A DNA stretch of 64,000 nucleotides, from assembly GCA_050949885.1 (NCBI GenBank), contig JBMNGO010000002.1, positions 385,705 to 449,704 on the forward strand, given 5' to 3'. Positions 25,828 through 34,803 of the stretch are shown piece by piece. Origin of the DNA: JBMNGO01 sp050949885. Lineage in GTDB: Bacteria; Bacillota; Syntrophomonadia; Syntrophomonadales; Syntrophomonadaceae. A model generated the notes under the pieces. That model had not been told where the DNA came from. It saw only the letters and a program-made list of their open reading frames with translations, and did no database searches. Position numbers and translations under genes: made by a program. Each line of letters opens with the position of its first letter. Position 1 is the first letter of the stretch.

Positions 25828-26112
25828 ATGGGCAGGTCACTAAAAAAAGGACCTTACTGCGACGAGAAACTATTGTCAAAAGTTGAGGATATGAATAAAG
25901 ACGGCCAGAAAAAAGTAATAAAAACCTGGTCAAGAAGATCGACTATAATGCCTCAGATGGTGGGACACACCCTGGCTGTGCATGACGGTCGCAGGCATGT
26001 TCCCATATACATTACTGAAGATATGGTGGGAATGAAGCTGGGAGAATTTGCGCCTACTAGGACCTTCCGGGGACACGCCGGTAAGGCTGAAAAATCAAGC
26101 AGAGCAAAATAG
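25828..26112 (+). CDS. rpsS: 30S ribosomal protein S19
   Basis: A 30S head protein that contacts S13 and the A-site finger. The 94-residue protein begins MGRSLKKGPYCDEKLL and carries the signature HVPIYITEDMVGMKLGEFAPTR. ATG 25828 follows AAAGGAGGT. Confidence 0.98.
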   Translation: MGRSLKKGPYCDEKLLSKVEDMNKDGQKKVIKTWSRRSTIMPQMVGHTLAVHDGRRHVPIYITEDMVGMKLGEFAPTRTFRGHAGKAEKSSRAK

Positions 26113-26129
26113 GAAGGAGGACAAGAAAA

Positions 26130-26471
26130 ATGGAAGCCAAAGCGATAGCCCGATTTATTAGAGTGTCTCCTTTTAAAGCTCGCCAGGTTGCAGATTTACT
26201 CAGGGGCAAAAGCGTTAAAGAGGCTAACGGAATACTACAATACATCAACAAGAAATCGGCACCATTGATTGGGAAGGTTTTGAAGTCTGCAGTTGCCAAT
26301 GCGGAACATAACTATGATATGGCCACTGATGAACTTTTCATATCCGAAATATATGTGGACGAAGGGCCCACATTAAAGAGAATGAAGCCTCGGGCTTACG
26401 GCAGAGCGGATTTGAGACGTCACAAAACCAGCCATATAACCGTAATAGTTAAGGAAAAGGAGGTTAAATAG
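26130..26471 (+). CDS. rplV: 50S ribosomal protein L22
   Basis: L22 forms part of the exit tunnel; its loop extends to the macrolide site. The protein has 113 residues with RVSPFKARQVADLLRGKSV and the loop region KRMKPRAYGRADLRRHKTSHITV. ATG 26130 follows GGAAGGAGG. The stop codon shares its last base with the rpsC start. Confidence 0.97.
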   Translation: MEAKAIARFIRVSPFKARQVADLLRGKSVKEANGILQYINKKSAPLIGKVLKSAVANAEHNYDMATDELFISEIYVDEGPTLKRMKPRAYGRADLRRHKTSHITVIVKEKEVK

Positions 26472-27142
26472 TGGGTCAAAAAGTTCATCCAAAGGGTTTT
26501 AGAATTGGAATAATCCGCGACTGGGATTCAAACTGGTACGCCGACAGGGACTATACCGATCTTTTGCATGAAGATTATCGCATTAGAACATATATAAAGG
26601 ATAAATTTTATGCGGCAGGAATTTCCCGGGTGGAAGTTCAGAGAACCGGCAATCGGTTAAGGATAACCATTCATACGGCTAAGCCTGGAATTATTATAGG
26701 CCGTGGGGGAAATGAAGTTGAAATGCTAAAAGATCATTTGACCAATATGACAGGAAAGAATGTCAATATAAATATTCAGGAAATAAAAAAGCCTGAATTG
26801 GATTCGCAGATAGTAGCCGAGAATGTCGCCCAACAATTGGAAAAAAGGGTTTCCTTCCGGCGGGCCATGAAGCAAACGGTTAGCCGTACCATGCGTTCCG
26901 GAGCAGTAGGAATAAGGATTGCTATTTCGGGGCGTTTAGGAGGGGCAGAAATAGCCCGTACGGAGTGGTATGCGGAAGGGAAAGTACCTCTGCATACATT
27001 AAGAGCTGACATTGACTATGGTTTTGCCGAAGCCAATACGACTTATGGAAAAATAGGCATTAAGGTTTGGATAAACAGGGGTGAAATTTTACCTGCAGCC
27101 AAACAGCGGCCTAAGCAGAAACAAACTGAGGAGGCAAAATAA
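26471..27142 (+). CDS. rpsC: 30S ribosomal protein S3
   Basis: S3 lies at the mRNA entry channel. The 223-residue protein has the KH-type segment GIIIGRGGNEVEMLK and the C-terminal signature IARTEWYAEGKVPLHTLRADIDYG. GTG 26471 overlaps the rplV stop by one base, with AAGGAGG just before it. Confidence 0.98.
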   Translation: MGQKVHPKGFRIGIIRDWDSNWYADRDYTDLLHEDYRIRTYIKDKFYAAGISRVEVQRTGNRLRITIHTAKPGIIIGRGGNEVEMLKDHLTNMTGKNVNINIQEIKKPELDSQIVAENVAQQLEKRVSFRRAMKQTVSRTMRSGAVGIRIAISGRLGGAEIARTEWYAEGKVPLHTLRADIDYGFAEANTTYGKIGIKVWINRGEILPAAKQRPKQKQTEEAK

Positions 27143-27144
27143 CA

Positions 27145-27579
27145 ATGCTTACGCCCAAAAGAGTTAAATATAGAAGACAGCACCGGCCCAGTCTGAAGGG
27201 AAAGGCTAATAAGGGCAACACAGTGACCTATGGTGAGTACGGTTTGCAAGCCATGGAACCGGCCTGGATAACCAATAGGCAGATAGAGGCCGCTCGTGTA
27301 GCAATAAACAGGTATGTTAAAAGGGGCGGGAAACTATGGATAAAAATTTTTCCCGATCGACCCTTAACGGTAAAACCCGCTGAAACCCGGATGGGTAAAG
27401 GGAAAGGCTCCCCGGAACACTGGGTAGCAGTTGTCAAGCCTGGCAGAATCATGTTTGAACTTTCAGGAGTGAGTGAGGAAATCGCCCAGGAAGCTATGCG
27501 GCTGGCTTCTCATAAACTCCCTGTTAAGTGCAAATTTGTGAAAAGAGAAGAAATGGGTGGTGAGGTTGGTGAAAGCTAA
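27145..27579 (+). CDS. rplP: 50S ribosomal protein L16
   Basis: L16 helps position A-site tRNA. The 144-residue protein has RPSLKGKANKGNTVTYGEYGLQAMEP and the loop ETRMGKGKGSPEHWVAVVKPGR, including the arginine that is hydroxylated in E. coli (status unknown here). ATG 27145 follows GAGGAGG. Its end overlaps rpmC by 11 bases. Confidence 0.97.
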   Translation: MLTPKRVKYRRQHRPSLKGKANKGNTVTYGEYGLQAMEPAWITNRQIEAARVAINRYVKRGGKLWIKIFPDRPLTVKPAETRMGKGKGSPEHWVAVVKPGRIMFELSGVSEEIAQEAMRLASHKLPVKCKFVKREEMGGEVGES

Positions 27580-27766
27580 AAAAATAAGAGAACTGACCGA
27601 CGAAGAACTTAAAAAGCAGGTAGCGGATTTTAAGGGTGAATTATTCAATCTCAGGTTTCAACTGGCAACCGGGCAGCTTGACAACCCCATGCGGATAAGA
27701 GATGTAAAGAAGAATATTGCTAGATGCAAGACTATTCTCCGCCAAAGAGAATTAGCTAAAAAGTAA
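27569..27766 (+). CDS. rpmC: 50S ribosomal protein L29
   Basis: A tunnel-exit protein of 65 residues, with the helical hairpin KAKKIRELTDEELKKQ and LFNLRFQLATGQLDNPMRI. I start at GTG 27569 (MKAKKIREL), the family N-terminus, with GGTGAGG upstream. The track of upstream GTG codons belongs to the overlapping end of rplP. Confidence 0.96.
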   Translation: MKAKKIRELTDEELKKQVADFKGELFNLRFQLATGQLDNPMRIRDVKKNIARCKTILRQRELAKK

Positions 27767-27788
27767 TGGATAAAAAGGAGGTCTAGGG

Positions 27789-28052
27789 GTGGACCGCGGA
27801 AACAGAAAAGTAAGAATAGGTACTGTAAGCAGTGACAAGATGGATAAAACTATCACTGTAAGTGTTGAGACCATAAAACAGCATCCTTTGTACAAAAAGA
27901 CTATTAAGACCAGTAAAAAGTTTAAGGCCCATGACGAGAATAATGAAGCTAGAATAGGTGATGTTGTTAAAATTATGGAAACCCGGCCCTTGAGCAGAGA
28001 TAAGAGATGGCGGCTGGTGGAAATTATCAAGAAAGCCAAAACCCTGGAGTAA
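27789..28052 (+). CDS. rpsQ: 30S ribosomal protein S17
   Basis: An 87-residue OB-fold protein that binds the 5' domain of 16S rRNA. It shows GTVSSDKMDKTITVSVE and the signature IGDVVKIMETRPLSRDKRWRLVEI. GTG 27789 follows AAAAGGAGGTC. Confidence 0.97.
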   Translation: MDRGNRKVRIGTVSSDKMDKTITVSVETIKQHPLYKKTIKTSKKFKAHDENNEARIGDVVKIMETRPLSRDKRWRLVEIIKKAKTLE

Positions 28053-28082
28053 ACCCCGGGAATTGTAAGGGAGGTTGAAGCA

Positions 28083-28451
28083 GTGATTCAGCAGGAAACG
28101 ATACTTCAGGTTGGAGATAACACTGGAGCTAAAAAAGTTCTGTGCATAAAGGTTCTGGGCGGAGCTGGCCGAAAATACGCAAGTGTTGGCGACGTTATTA
28201 TTGCCTCAGTCAAGGAGGCTAGTCCCGGAGGAGTAGTAAAAAAGGGTGACGTTGTTAAAGCAGTAGTTGTGAGAACCAAGAAAGAGATAAGGCGTTCTGA
28301 CGGGACCTATATAGGGTTTTCGGAAAACGCAGCAGTAATAATTGATGACAATAACAATCCTAAAGGAAGTCGTATTTTTGGCCCAGTGGCCCGGGAACTG
28401 AGAGAAAAAAACTTCATGAAAATTATTTCCTTGGCTCCGGAAGTCCTTTAA
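28083..28451 (+). CDS. rplN: 50S ribosomal protein L14
   Basis: L14 forms the intersubunit bridge B8 and is the docking site of RsfS. The 122-residue protein has the conserved DNTGAKKVLCIKVLGG and the end SRIFGPVARELREKNFMKI. GTG 28083 follows GGGAGG. This gene begins the spc-type part of the cluster. Confidence 0.98.
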   Translation: MIQQETILQVGDNTGAKKVLCIKVLGGAGRKYASVGDVIIASVKEASPGGVVKKGDVVKAVVVRTKKEIRRSDGTYIGFSENAAVIIDDNNNPKGSRIFGPVARELREKNFMKIISLAPEVL

Positions 28452-28467
28452 TAATGGAGGTGTTATT

Positions 28468-28779
28468 ATGCAGGTCAAAAAAGGCGATATGGTCTATGTA
28501 AAGACGGGGAAGGACGCCGGAAAAAGGGGTAAGGTGCTAAGAGTAATTCCCAAGACTAAAAAGGTGCTAGTCGAAGGTATTAACCAGGTGAAACGGCACC
28601 AGAAGCCTAATCGAAAGATTCCCCAAGGAGGCATTCTGACTGTTGAAGCCGCCATGGATGCATCTAATGTAATGGTGGTTTGCAATAAATGTAATAAACC
28701 AACCAGAGTTGGCCACAAACGTTTGGACAACAAAGAAAAAGTAAGATGTTGTAAAAAATGCGGAGAGATTCTTGATTAA
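28468..28779 (+). CDS. rplX: 50S ribosomal protein L24
   Basis: An assembly initiator protein of the 50S subunit. The 103-residue protein has a KOW motif near the start (GDMVYVKTGKDAGKRGKVLRVI) and a C-terminal zinc-ribbon-like part with CNKCNKP and CCKKCGEILD, common in Clostridial L24. ATG 28468 follows GGAGGTG. Confidence 0.97.
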   Translation: MQVKKGDMVYVKTGKDAGKRGKVLRVIPKTKKVLVEGINQVKRHQKPNRKIPQGGILTVEAAMDASNVMVVCNKCNKPTRVGHKRLDNKEKVRCCKKCGEILD

Positions 28780-28810
28780 TCATCCTGGGAAGGGAGGTAC
28801 CAGTAATTCA

Positions 28811-29347
28811 ATGAGCAGGCTGTATGAGCTGTATAAAAAAGAAATAACTCCCAAAATGATTGAAAAATTTAACTATAATAACGTAATGCAGGTTCCCAAA
28901 ATTGAAAAAATAGTTATAAATATCGGAGTGGGAGAGGCTATTCAAAATCCTAAGGCCCTTGACGGTGCGGTAAATGATTTAGTTGCTATATCAGGGCAAA
29001 AACCGATTATAACCAGGGGTAAAAAGTCCATTGCCGGTTTTAAGCTGAGGGAAGGAATGGCCATTGGTTGTAAAGTGACCCTGAGGGGGGAAAGGATGTA
29101 TGATTTTCTTGACCGACTAATGAATCTGGCTCTGCCAAGAGTTAGGGATTTCCGGGGGGTATCGCCCCAGGCCTTTGATGGACGGGGAAACTATTCATTA
29201 GGAATCAAGGAACAAACAATCTTTCCTGAGATTGAATATGACAAAATAGACAAAAGCCGAGGAATGGAAGTTGTAATTGTTACAACTGCCAAGACGGATG
29301 AAGAAGCACGGGAATTGTTAAAGCTTATGGGAATGCCATTCAGATAG
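28811..29347 (+). CDS. rplE: 50S ribosomal protein L5
   Basis: L5 binds 5S rRNA in the central protuberance. The 178-residue protein has the signature NVMQVPKIEKIVINIGVGEA and the internal GKKSIAGFKLREGMAIGCKVTLRG. I start at ATG 28811 (MSRLYELYKKEI); GGGAGG lies 13 bases upstream, rather far. The longer frame from 28772 overlaps rplX and lacks a site. Confidence 0.97.
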   Translation: MSRLYELYKKEITPKMIEKFNYNNVMQVPKIEKIVINIGVGEAIQNPKALDGAVNDLVAISGQKPIITRGKKSIAGFKLREGMAIGCKVTLRGERMYDFLDRLMNLALPRVRDFRGVSPQAFDGRGNYSLGIKEQTIFPEIEYDKIDKSRGMEVVIVTTAKTDEEARELLKLMGMPFR

Positions 29348-29361
29348 GAGGTAGATTGTAC

Positions 29362-29547
29362 ATGGCCAAAAAGGCAATGATTGCCAAACAGAAACGGGAT
29401 CCCAAATTCCAGGTGCGTGGTTATAATAGATGCAAAATTTGTGGTAGGCCTAGAAGCTATATGAGAAAATTTGGTATGTGCAGGATTTGTTTCCGGGAAT
29501 TTGCGCACCGCGGGGAGATTCCTGGTGTTACCAAAGCAAGCTGGTAA
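29362..29547 (+). CDS. rpsN: 30S ribosomal protein S14, zinc-binding type (S14Z)
   Basis: A 61-residue form of S14. The zinc ligands are in CKICGRP and CRICFRE, giving CxxC-x12-CxxC, and the protein ends in PGVTKASW, the family end. Start ATG 29362 follows AGGAGGTAG. The short zinc form is the main one in Gram-positive anaerobes. Confidence 0.98.
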   Translation: MAKKAMIAKQKRDPKFQVRGYNRCKICGRPRSYMRKFGMCRICFREFAHRGEIPGVTKASW

Positions 29548-29572
29548 CTTGCAGTTAAAGGAGGTTTATGTT

Positions 29573-29971
29573 ATGGTCATGACTGATCCCATAGCCGATT
29601 TCTTAACCAGAATAAGAAATGGCAATATGGTGATGCATGAAACCGTGGAAGTACCCAGTTCAAAAATCAAGGCGGGTATTGCTGAGATATTACGGGAAGA
29701 AGGATATATCAAGGATCTTGAATATATAGAAGATGGCAAACAGGGCATAATTAGGATCTATCTCAAATATGGGCCCAACAAGGAAAGAATTATTACCGGA
29801 ATTAAACGGATTAGCAAACCGGGCCTGAGAGTATATGTTAAAAAGGATGAGATTCCAAAGGTGCTTGGTGGCCTGGGGACAGCGGTTTTATCCACCTCAA
29901 AAGGTCTTATGACCGACAAGCGGGCCCGCCAGGAAAAGATCGGCGGAGAAGTAATATGTTATATCTGGTAG
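29573..29971 (+). CDS. rpsH: 30S ribosomal protein S8
   Basis: S8 binds the central domain of 16S rRNA and autoregulates spc operons in some bacteria. The protein carries DPIADFLTRIRNGN and the C-terminal signature STSKGLMTDKRARQEKIGGEVICYIW. ATG 29573 is 8 bases after AAAGGAGGT, giving 132 residues; ATG 29579 is also possible but farther. Confidence 0.97.
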   Translation: MVMTDPIADFLTRIRNGNMVMHETVEVPSSKIKAGIAEILREEGYIKDLEYIEDGKQGIIRIYLKYGPNKERIITGIKRISKPGLRVYVKKDEIPKVLGGLGTAVLSTSKGLMTDKRARQEKIGGEVICYIW

Positions 29972-29989
29972 CTGAAGGAGGAAGAAACT

Positions 29990-30529
29990 GTGTCAAGGAT
30001 TGGTAAGAAACCTATCAGTCTACCCGCTGGAGTAGAAGCAATAATCGACGGCAACCAGATTACCGTCAAAGGACCAAAAGGGGAGTTAACCCAGCAAATC
30101 CCCCAGGATATAGCAGTTATTCAAGAAGGGGATCAGCTTTTAGTGCAAAGATCTTCTGATAACCGGAAACACCGTGCTTTGCACGGATTGACCCGGGCGT
30201 TGATTGCTAATATGGTCCATGGGGTAAGCAATGGTTACGAGAAAAAGCTGGAACTGGTAGGGGTAGGATATAGGGCCCAAATGCAGGGGAAAAAGCTGGT
30301 GTTGAGTGTCGGCTTTTCTCACCCGGTTGAAATTGAAGCACCCCAGGGTATTGAATTTGAAGTGCCTGCAGTAACTAAAATTACTGTTAAGGGCATTAAT
30401 AAGCAGTTGGTAGGAAACACCGCGGCCCATATAAGGGCAATAAGAAAACCAGAACCTTACAAAGGTAAGGGCATAAAGTATGAAAATGAGGTTATCAGGC
30501 GCAAAGCTGGTAAAGCAGGCGGGAAATAG
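29990..30529 (+). CDS. rplF: 50S ribosomal protein L6
   Basis: L6 lies at the base of the GTPase centre near the sarcin-ricin loop. The 179-residue protein shows two repeats of the L6 fold and the C-terminal signature PEPYKGKGIKYENEVIRRKAGK. It starts at GTG 29990 after GAAGGAGGAAG. Confidence 0.98.
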   Translation: MSRIGKKPISLPAGVEAIIDGNQITVKGPKGELTQQIPQDIAVIQEGDQLLVQRSSDNRKHRALHGLTRALIANMVHGVSNGYEKKLELVGVGYRAQMQGKKLVLSVGFSHPVEIEAPQGIEFEVPAVTKITVKGINKQLVGNTAAHIRAIRKPEPYKGKGIKYENEVIRRKAGKAGGK

Positions 30530-30551
30530 CCAGGGAAGGAAGTGACCAAAA

Positions 30552-30917
30552 TTGTTTAATAAACCGGATAGAAAAGCACTTAGGCAGAAAAAGCATCAAA
30601 GAATCCGTAAGAAAGTTTCAGGGACTGAAACCATTCCACGGTTATGTATTTATAAGAGCCTAAATAATATTTATGCGCAAATTATTGATGATACAAACAG
30701 CAACACCCTGGTCTCTGCTTCTACCCTGGAAGAGGATTTTAAAGACCTTGGTTCCAAAACAAATATTGACGCAGCTCGTAGAGTGGGAATGCGTATTGCC
30801 GAAAAGGCTCAGGAAAAAGGTATAAAAACCGTGGTTTTCGACCGCAACGGTTATAAGTACCACGGGGGCGTAGCTGCTTTCGCAGATGCGGCCAGGGAAA
30901 AAGGATTAGAGTTTTAG
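30552..30917 (+). CDS. rplR: 50S ribosomal protein L18
   Basis: L18 binds 5S rRNA with L5. The 121-residue protein has the basic N-terminus KALRQKKHQRIRKKVSGT and the pattern VVFDRNGYKYHGGVAAFADAAREKGLEF. The start codon is TTG at 30552, 9 bases after GGAAG (an AAGGAAGTGA site); no better codon is nearby. Confidence 0.97.
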   Translation: MFNKPDRKALRQKKHQRIRKKVSGTETIPRLCIYKSLNNIYAQIIDDTNSNTLVSASTLEEDFKDLGSKTNIDAARRVGMRIAEKAQEKGIKTVVFDRNGYKYHGGVAAFADAAREKGLEF

Positions 30918-30944
30918 TCTAATGTGGTTTACAGGAGGGACACC

Positions 30945-31448
30945 ATGATTGATAAGGAACAGGCAGGACCCGAGCAAATCGAAAAGGTGGTAAACATTAG
31001 AAGAGTAGCCAAAGTAGTAAAGGGCGGCCGGCGCTTCAACTTCAGTGCACTGGTAGTTGTAGGCGATGGCGAAGGAAAAGTAGGAATCGGCAAGGGCAAG
31101 GCTGCTGAAGTACCAGAGGCAATAAGAAAAGGTGTAGAAAATGCCAAAAAGAATATGAAGGAGATACCACTTATTGATCAAAGGACTATCCCCCATGAAA
31201 TTATTGGGAGATTCGGAGCTGGACGGGTATTACTGAAGCCGGCTGCTCCTGGAACCGGAGTTATTGCGGGTGGGCCCGTCAGAGCGGTTCTGGAGGCTGT
31301 TGGTGTCAAAGATATTCTGACCAAGTCCCTCGGATCATCCAATTCCAATAATATGGTTTTGGCAACTATGGAAGGCCTGAAGAATTTGAAACAGGCTGAG
31401 CATGTAGCCAGATTGCGGGGAAAGAACATAGAAGATTTTGTGGGTTAA
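30945..31448 (+). CDS. rpsE: 30S ribosomal protein S5
   Basis: S5 acts in decoding accuracy and mRNA unwinding at the entry channel. The 167-residue protein has the double-stranded-RNA-binding-like N domain with GGRRFNFSALVVVGDGEGKVG and the C-terminal half with GTGVIAGGPVRAVLEAVGVKDI. I choose ATG 30945, which follows AGGAGGGACACC. Confidence 0.97.
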   Translation: MIDKEQAGPEQIEKVVNIRRVAKVVKGGRRFNFSALVVVGDGEGKVGIGKGKAAEVPEAIRKGVENAKKNMKEIPLIDQRTIPHEIIGRFGAGRVLLKPAAPGTGVIAGGPVRAVLEAVGVKDILTKSLGSSNSNNMVLATMEGLKNLKQAEHVARLRGKNIEDFVG

Positions 31449-31460
31449 GGAGGGATTACA

Positions 31461-31646
31461 TTGGGAAAGCAGATAAAGATAACCTGGACCAAAAGCTTTA
31501 TAGGTTTCCCCAAAACCCAGAGAGCTATTATTAAGAGTCTTGGCTTAAGAAAGCTTCAGCACAGTGTAGTCAAAGAGGATTGTCCACAAATAAGGGGACA
31601 GATTACCAAAGTTAAACATCTAGTTACTGTTGAAGAAATTGATTAG
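31461..31646 (+). CDS. rpmD: 50S ribosomal protein L30
   Basis: A 61-residue small 50S protein: IKITWTKSFIGFPKTQRAIIKSLGLRKL is the family core. The start codon is TTG 31461 after AAGGAGGGA. It lies between rpsE and rplO, the standard position. Confidence 0.96.
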   Translation: MGKQIKITWTKSFIGFPKTQRAIIKSLGLRKLQHSVVKEDCPQIRGQITKVKHLVTVEEID

Positions 31647-31663
31647 TATTGGGAGGTTTTAAA

Positions 31664-32104
31664 GTGAAGCTGCATGAATTAAAATCTCCGCCAGGTGCCA
31701 CCAAACGTGTTAAAAGAGTTGGGCGTGGCACTGGTTCGGGCCACGGCAAAACATCTACACGTGGGCATAAAGGGCAGAAGGCCCGTTCCGGCGGTGGGGT
31801 CAGACCCGGCTTTGAGGGTGGTCAAATGCCCCTGCAAAGGCGTATACCTAAACGGGGATTTACCAATATATTCAAAAAAGAATATGCTATTGTAAATGTT
31901 AAAGACCTCAACATTTTTGAAGATGGTACTTTAATTACTCCTGAAGTTCTGAAACAAGCTGGTTTAATCAAAAAAGTCCAGGATGGAGTAAAGGTGCTGG
32001 GAAGCGGAGATCTGGAAAGGCGACTGGAGCTCCGGGTGCACAAGATAACCAAGCAGGCAGAAGAGAAGGTTACCGCCAAAGGTGGAAGAGTTGAGGTGAT
32101 TTAA
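31664..32104 (+). CDS. rplO: 50S ribosomal protein L15
   Basis: A late-assembly 50S protein of 146 residues. It has the glycine- and arginine-rich N-terminus (GRGTGSGHGKTSTRGHKGQKAR, GGVRPGFEGGQMPLQRRIPKRGF) and a globular C domain. GTG 31664 (MKLHELKSPPG) follows GGGAGG. The stop overlaps the secY start by one base. Confidence 0.97.
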   Translation: MKLHELKSPPGATKRVKRVGRGTGSGHGKTSTRGHKGQKARSGGGVRPGFEGGQMPLQRRIPKRGFTNIFKKEYAIVNVKDLNIFEDGTLITPEVLKQAGLIKKVQDGVKVLGSGDLERRLELRVHKITKQAEEKVTAKGGRVEVI

Positions 32105-33366
32105 TGCTGGGCTTTTTCAAGGAAGCATTTAAAGTCGGGGACCTCAAGAGAAAAATTCTTTTTACAATCCTGATGTTGCTGGTTTTTCGGATCGGAGCGC
32201 ATGTTCCGGTGCCAGGCATTGATCCTAGCCGGATAGAACAGTTACTGACCGGCCAGTTGTTTGGATTTTTTGATATTATTTCTGGGGGAGCTTTTAAACG
32301 ATTCAGTATATTTGCTATGAGCATAACCCCCTATATTAATGCATCAATTATTATGCAGCTCCTGCAGGTTATTGTTCCAAGGATAGAGGAACTGGCCAAA
32401 GAAGGAGAAGAGGGCAGAAAGGTAATTGCCCAATATACCAGGTATGGCACGGTGGTTTTAGCTCTAGTCCAGGCTATCGGAATGTCCTTTGCCCTGGGGA
32501 AAACTGGCGCCATTACTAACCCTGGTTTTGGAGCCTATGCAGTTATTGCTGTTTCCCTGACTGCAGGTACAGCCTTCTTGATGTGGATAGGTGAAATGAT
32601 TACTGAGAAAGGGATAGGGAATGGCATATCCCTGATCATCTTTGCAGGAATTGTATCCAGGCTTCCGGGACAGATTTCCGGCGTGGGGCAGGAACTGTCA
32701 GGAGGAATTATTGGATATTTTAATATTGCTTTGTTTATAGTAATTGCTCTGGCCGTTATAGTTGCAATAATTTGTGTTAATGAAGGCCAGCGCAGGTTGC
32801 CTATACAGTATGCCAAGCGTGTAGTAGGGAGAAAACTATATGGCGGGCAAAGCACATTTTTACCCTTAAAAGTAAATGCCGGGGGAGTTATCCCTATAAT
32901 ATTCGCCATGTCCTTAATGATGTTCCCGGCCACTATCGGGTCCTTTATGCCAAACTCGGCTTTTAACAAGTTTTTGGAAAGCTACTTTCACTTTGGCGCT
33001 GTAGGCTACAATTTGCTCTATGCTATATTTATAGTGTTCTTTACCTATTTCTATGTTGCCATTATTTTTAATCCGGCTGATGTGGCTGACAATATCAAGA
33101 AATATGGCGGCTTTATTCCTGGCCTGAGACCGGGGCGACCGACAGCGGAACATATCGATAAGGTGCTCTCGCGGTTGACTTTGGCGGGAGGAGTCTTTTT
33201 GGCTTTAATTGCTATACTGCCCAATTTTGTGATGGGCTTAACTGGAATTACCAGCCTTTGGTTTGGAGGAACCGCCCTGTTGATTATGGTTGGAGTTGCT
33301 CTGGATACCATGAAGCAGATAGAAGCACATTTGTTGTTACGCAACTATGAAGGTTTTGTTAAATAG
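32104..33366 (+). CDS. secY: Protein translocase subunit SecY
   Basis: The channel-forming membrane protein of the Sec system, 420 residues with ten hydrophobic segments. N-terminal RIGAHVPVPGI, the plug and TM2 region (FDIISGGAFKRFSIFAMSITPYINASIIMQLL) and the C5 loop (PGLRPGRPTAEHIDKVLSRLT) are in place. ATG 32104 overlaps the rplO stop. It works with the SecE encoded at 6822 in this window. Confidence 0.98.
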   Translation: MLGFFKEAFKVGDLKRKILFTILMLLVFRIGAHVPVPGIDPSRIEQLLTGQLFGFFDIISGGAFKRFSIFAMSITPYINASIIMQLLQVIVPRIEELAKEGEEGRKVIAQYTRYGTVVLALVQAIGMSFALGKTGAITNPGFGAYAVIAVSLTAGTAFLMWIGEMITEKGIGNGISLIIFAGIVSRLPGQISGVGQELSGGIIGYFNIALFIVIALAVIVAIICVNEGQRRLPIQYAKRVVGRKLYGGQSTFLPLKVNAGGVIPIIFAMSLMMFPATIGSFMPNSAFNKFLESYFHFGAVGYNLLYAIFIVFFTYFYVAIIFNPADVADNIKKYGGFIPGLRPGRPTAEHIDKVLSRLTLAGGVFLALIAILPNFVMGLTGITSLWFGGTALLIMVGVALDTMKQIEAHLLLRNYEGFVK

Positions 33367-33377
33367 GAGATGATATT

Positions 33378-34028
33378 TTGAACATAGTCCTAATGGGGCC
33401 TCCAGGCGCAGGAAAGGGGACTCAAGCTGAATTAATCGTTGCTGAATACCCTATACCGCATATATCAACCGGCGACATGTTGAGGGAGGCTGTTACACAA
33501 GGTACTGAATTAGGCAAGGAAGCCCAAAGGTATATGAACGAAGGAAAACTGGTTCCTGATGAGGTAACCATTGGCATAGTTGAAGAAAGGTTGAGCAGGG
33601 AGGATTGCCAAAAAGGATTCTTGCTGGATGGATTCCCTCGTACTACTCAGCAGGCAGAGGCCTTGGATGAGATGTTAAAGGGAAAAGGTAAACAGATTGA
33701 GGCTGCTATTAACATCGACGTTCCTGAAGATATCCTGGTGGAACGTATGCAGGCAAGAATCAGTTGTAAGAACTGCAAAGCCATTTATAACTTAAAGACC
33801 AATCCTCCAACCACAAGCGGTATTTGTGATAAATGCCAGGGAGAACTGGTGCAACGCAATGATGACCAAGGAGAAATAGTTCATAAGAGACTCCAGGTGT
33901 ACTGGCAACAGACTAATCCCGTTCTTGATTACTATAAAAAAGCCAATACTCTTTACAATATTAACGGAAATCAAGACGTGCGGAAAATTTTCTTACAGGT
34001 TAAAGGGATTCTGGAGAGACTCAAATGA
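33378..34028 (+). CDS. adk: Adenylate kinase (zinc-LID type)
   Basis: The enzyme equilibrates ATP, AMP and ADP. The 216-residue long form has the P-loop GPPGAGKGTQ at residues 7-16, the AMP-binding segment ending GFLLDGFPRT, and a LID with four cysteines (130, 133, 150, 153) that bind zinc in Gram-positive enzymes. It starts with TTG 33378 after AGGAGATGA. Its TGA overlaps the map ATG (ATGA), a sign of translational coupling. Confidence 0.98.
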   Translation: MNIVLMGPPGAGKGTQAELIVAEYPIPHISTGDMLREAVTQGTELGKEAQRYMNEGKLVPDEVTIGIVEERLSREDCQKGFLLDGFPRTTQQAEALDEMLKGKGKQIEAAINIDVPEDILVERMQARISCKNCKAIYNLKTNPPTTSGICDKCQGELVQRNDDQGEIVHKRLQVYWQQTNPVLDYYKKANTLYNINGNQDVRKIFLQVKGILERLK

Positions 34029-34801
34029 TTATAAGAAAAACCCGGGAGGAAATTGCCCTAATGAAACTGGCAGGGCAGACGGTTGCTGAAATTTTAAACA
34101 TCCTGGCCAAAGCAGTTAAGCCAGGAGTGCTTACTGGTGACCTGAACAGTATTGCAGAAGAGGAATGCAGAAAAAGAGGGGCCATTCCCCTTTTCAAAAA
34201 CTACCCGAACCCGGCCGGAGGCCCGCCTTTCCCCGGAGTGATATGCGCATCAGTAAATGATGAGGTGGTCCATGGTATTCCCGGTAATAGGGTACTTAAA
34301 GAAGGAGACATTATAAGTATTGATTTTGGGGCATCAGTAGAGGGCTTTGCAGGAGATTCTGCTATAACTGTTCCAGTAGGTGTAATAAGTCCTGAAGTTG
34401 CCAGGTTGCTTGTGATTACCAAGGAGTCGCTAATGAAGGGGATTGAGCAAGCACGACCCGGCAATAGGCTGGGTATGATTTCTCATGCTATACAGCGGTA
34501 CGCAGAGAAACATGGACTACATGTGGTTAGAGAACTGGTTGGCCACGGGATTGGGCGACAAATGCATGAAGACCCCCAGGTACCCAACTATGGAAGGCCG
34601 GGCCAAGGACCGATACTAAAGGAAGGTATGACCATTGCTATAGAACCCATGCTGAATTTGGGGACGCGTAAAGTCTACACCAAAAGCGATCACTGGACTG
34701 TTGTAACTGCTGATGGTTCCTATTCGGCCCATTTTGAGCATACGGTGGCCATCAGTGAGAGGGGCCCAGAAATCCTCACCTTAGGTAATGGGGGTGGTTA
34801 G
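34025..34801 (+). CDS. map: Methionine aminopeptidase, type I
   Basis: The enzyme removes the initiator methionine from new proteins. The two-metal pita-bread fold is complete in 258 residues: aspartates in SIDFGASV and AGDSA, histidine in VGHGIG, and glutamates in AIEPM and FEHTV. The start overlaps adk by 4 bases. The gene for the KOW protein follows 2 bases after the stop. Confidence 0.97.
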   Translation: MIIRKTREEIALMKLAGQTVAEILNILAKAVKPGVLTGDLNSIAEEECRKRGAIPLFKNYPNPAGGPPFPGVICASVNDEVVHGIPGNRVLKEGDIISIDFGASVEGFAGDSAITVPVGVISPEVARLLVITKESLMKGIEQARPGNRLGMISHAIQRYAEKHGLHVVRELVGHGIGRQMHEDPQVPNYGRPGQGPILKEGMTIAIEPMLNLGTRKVYTKSDHWTVVTADGSYSAHFEHTVAISERGPEILTLGNGGG

Positions 34802-34803
34802 GT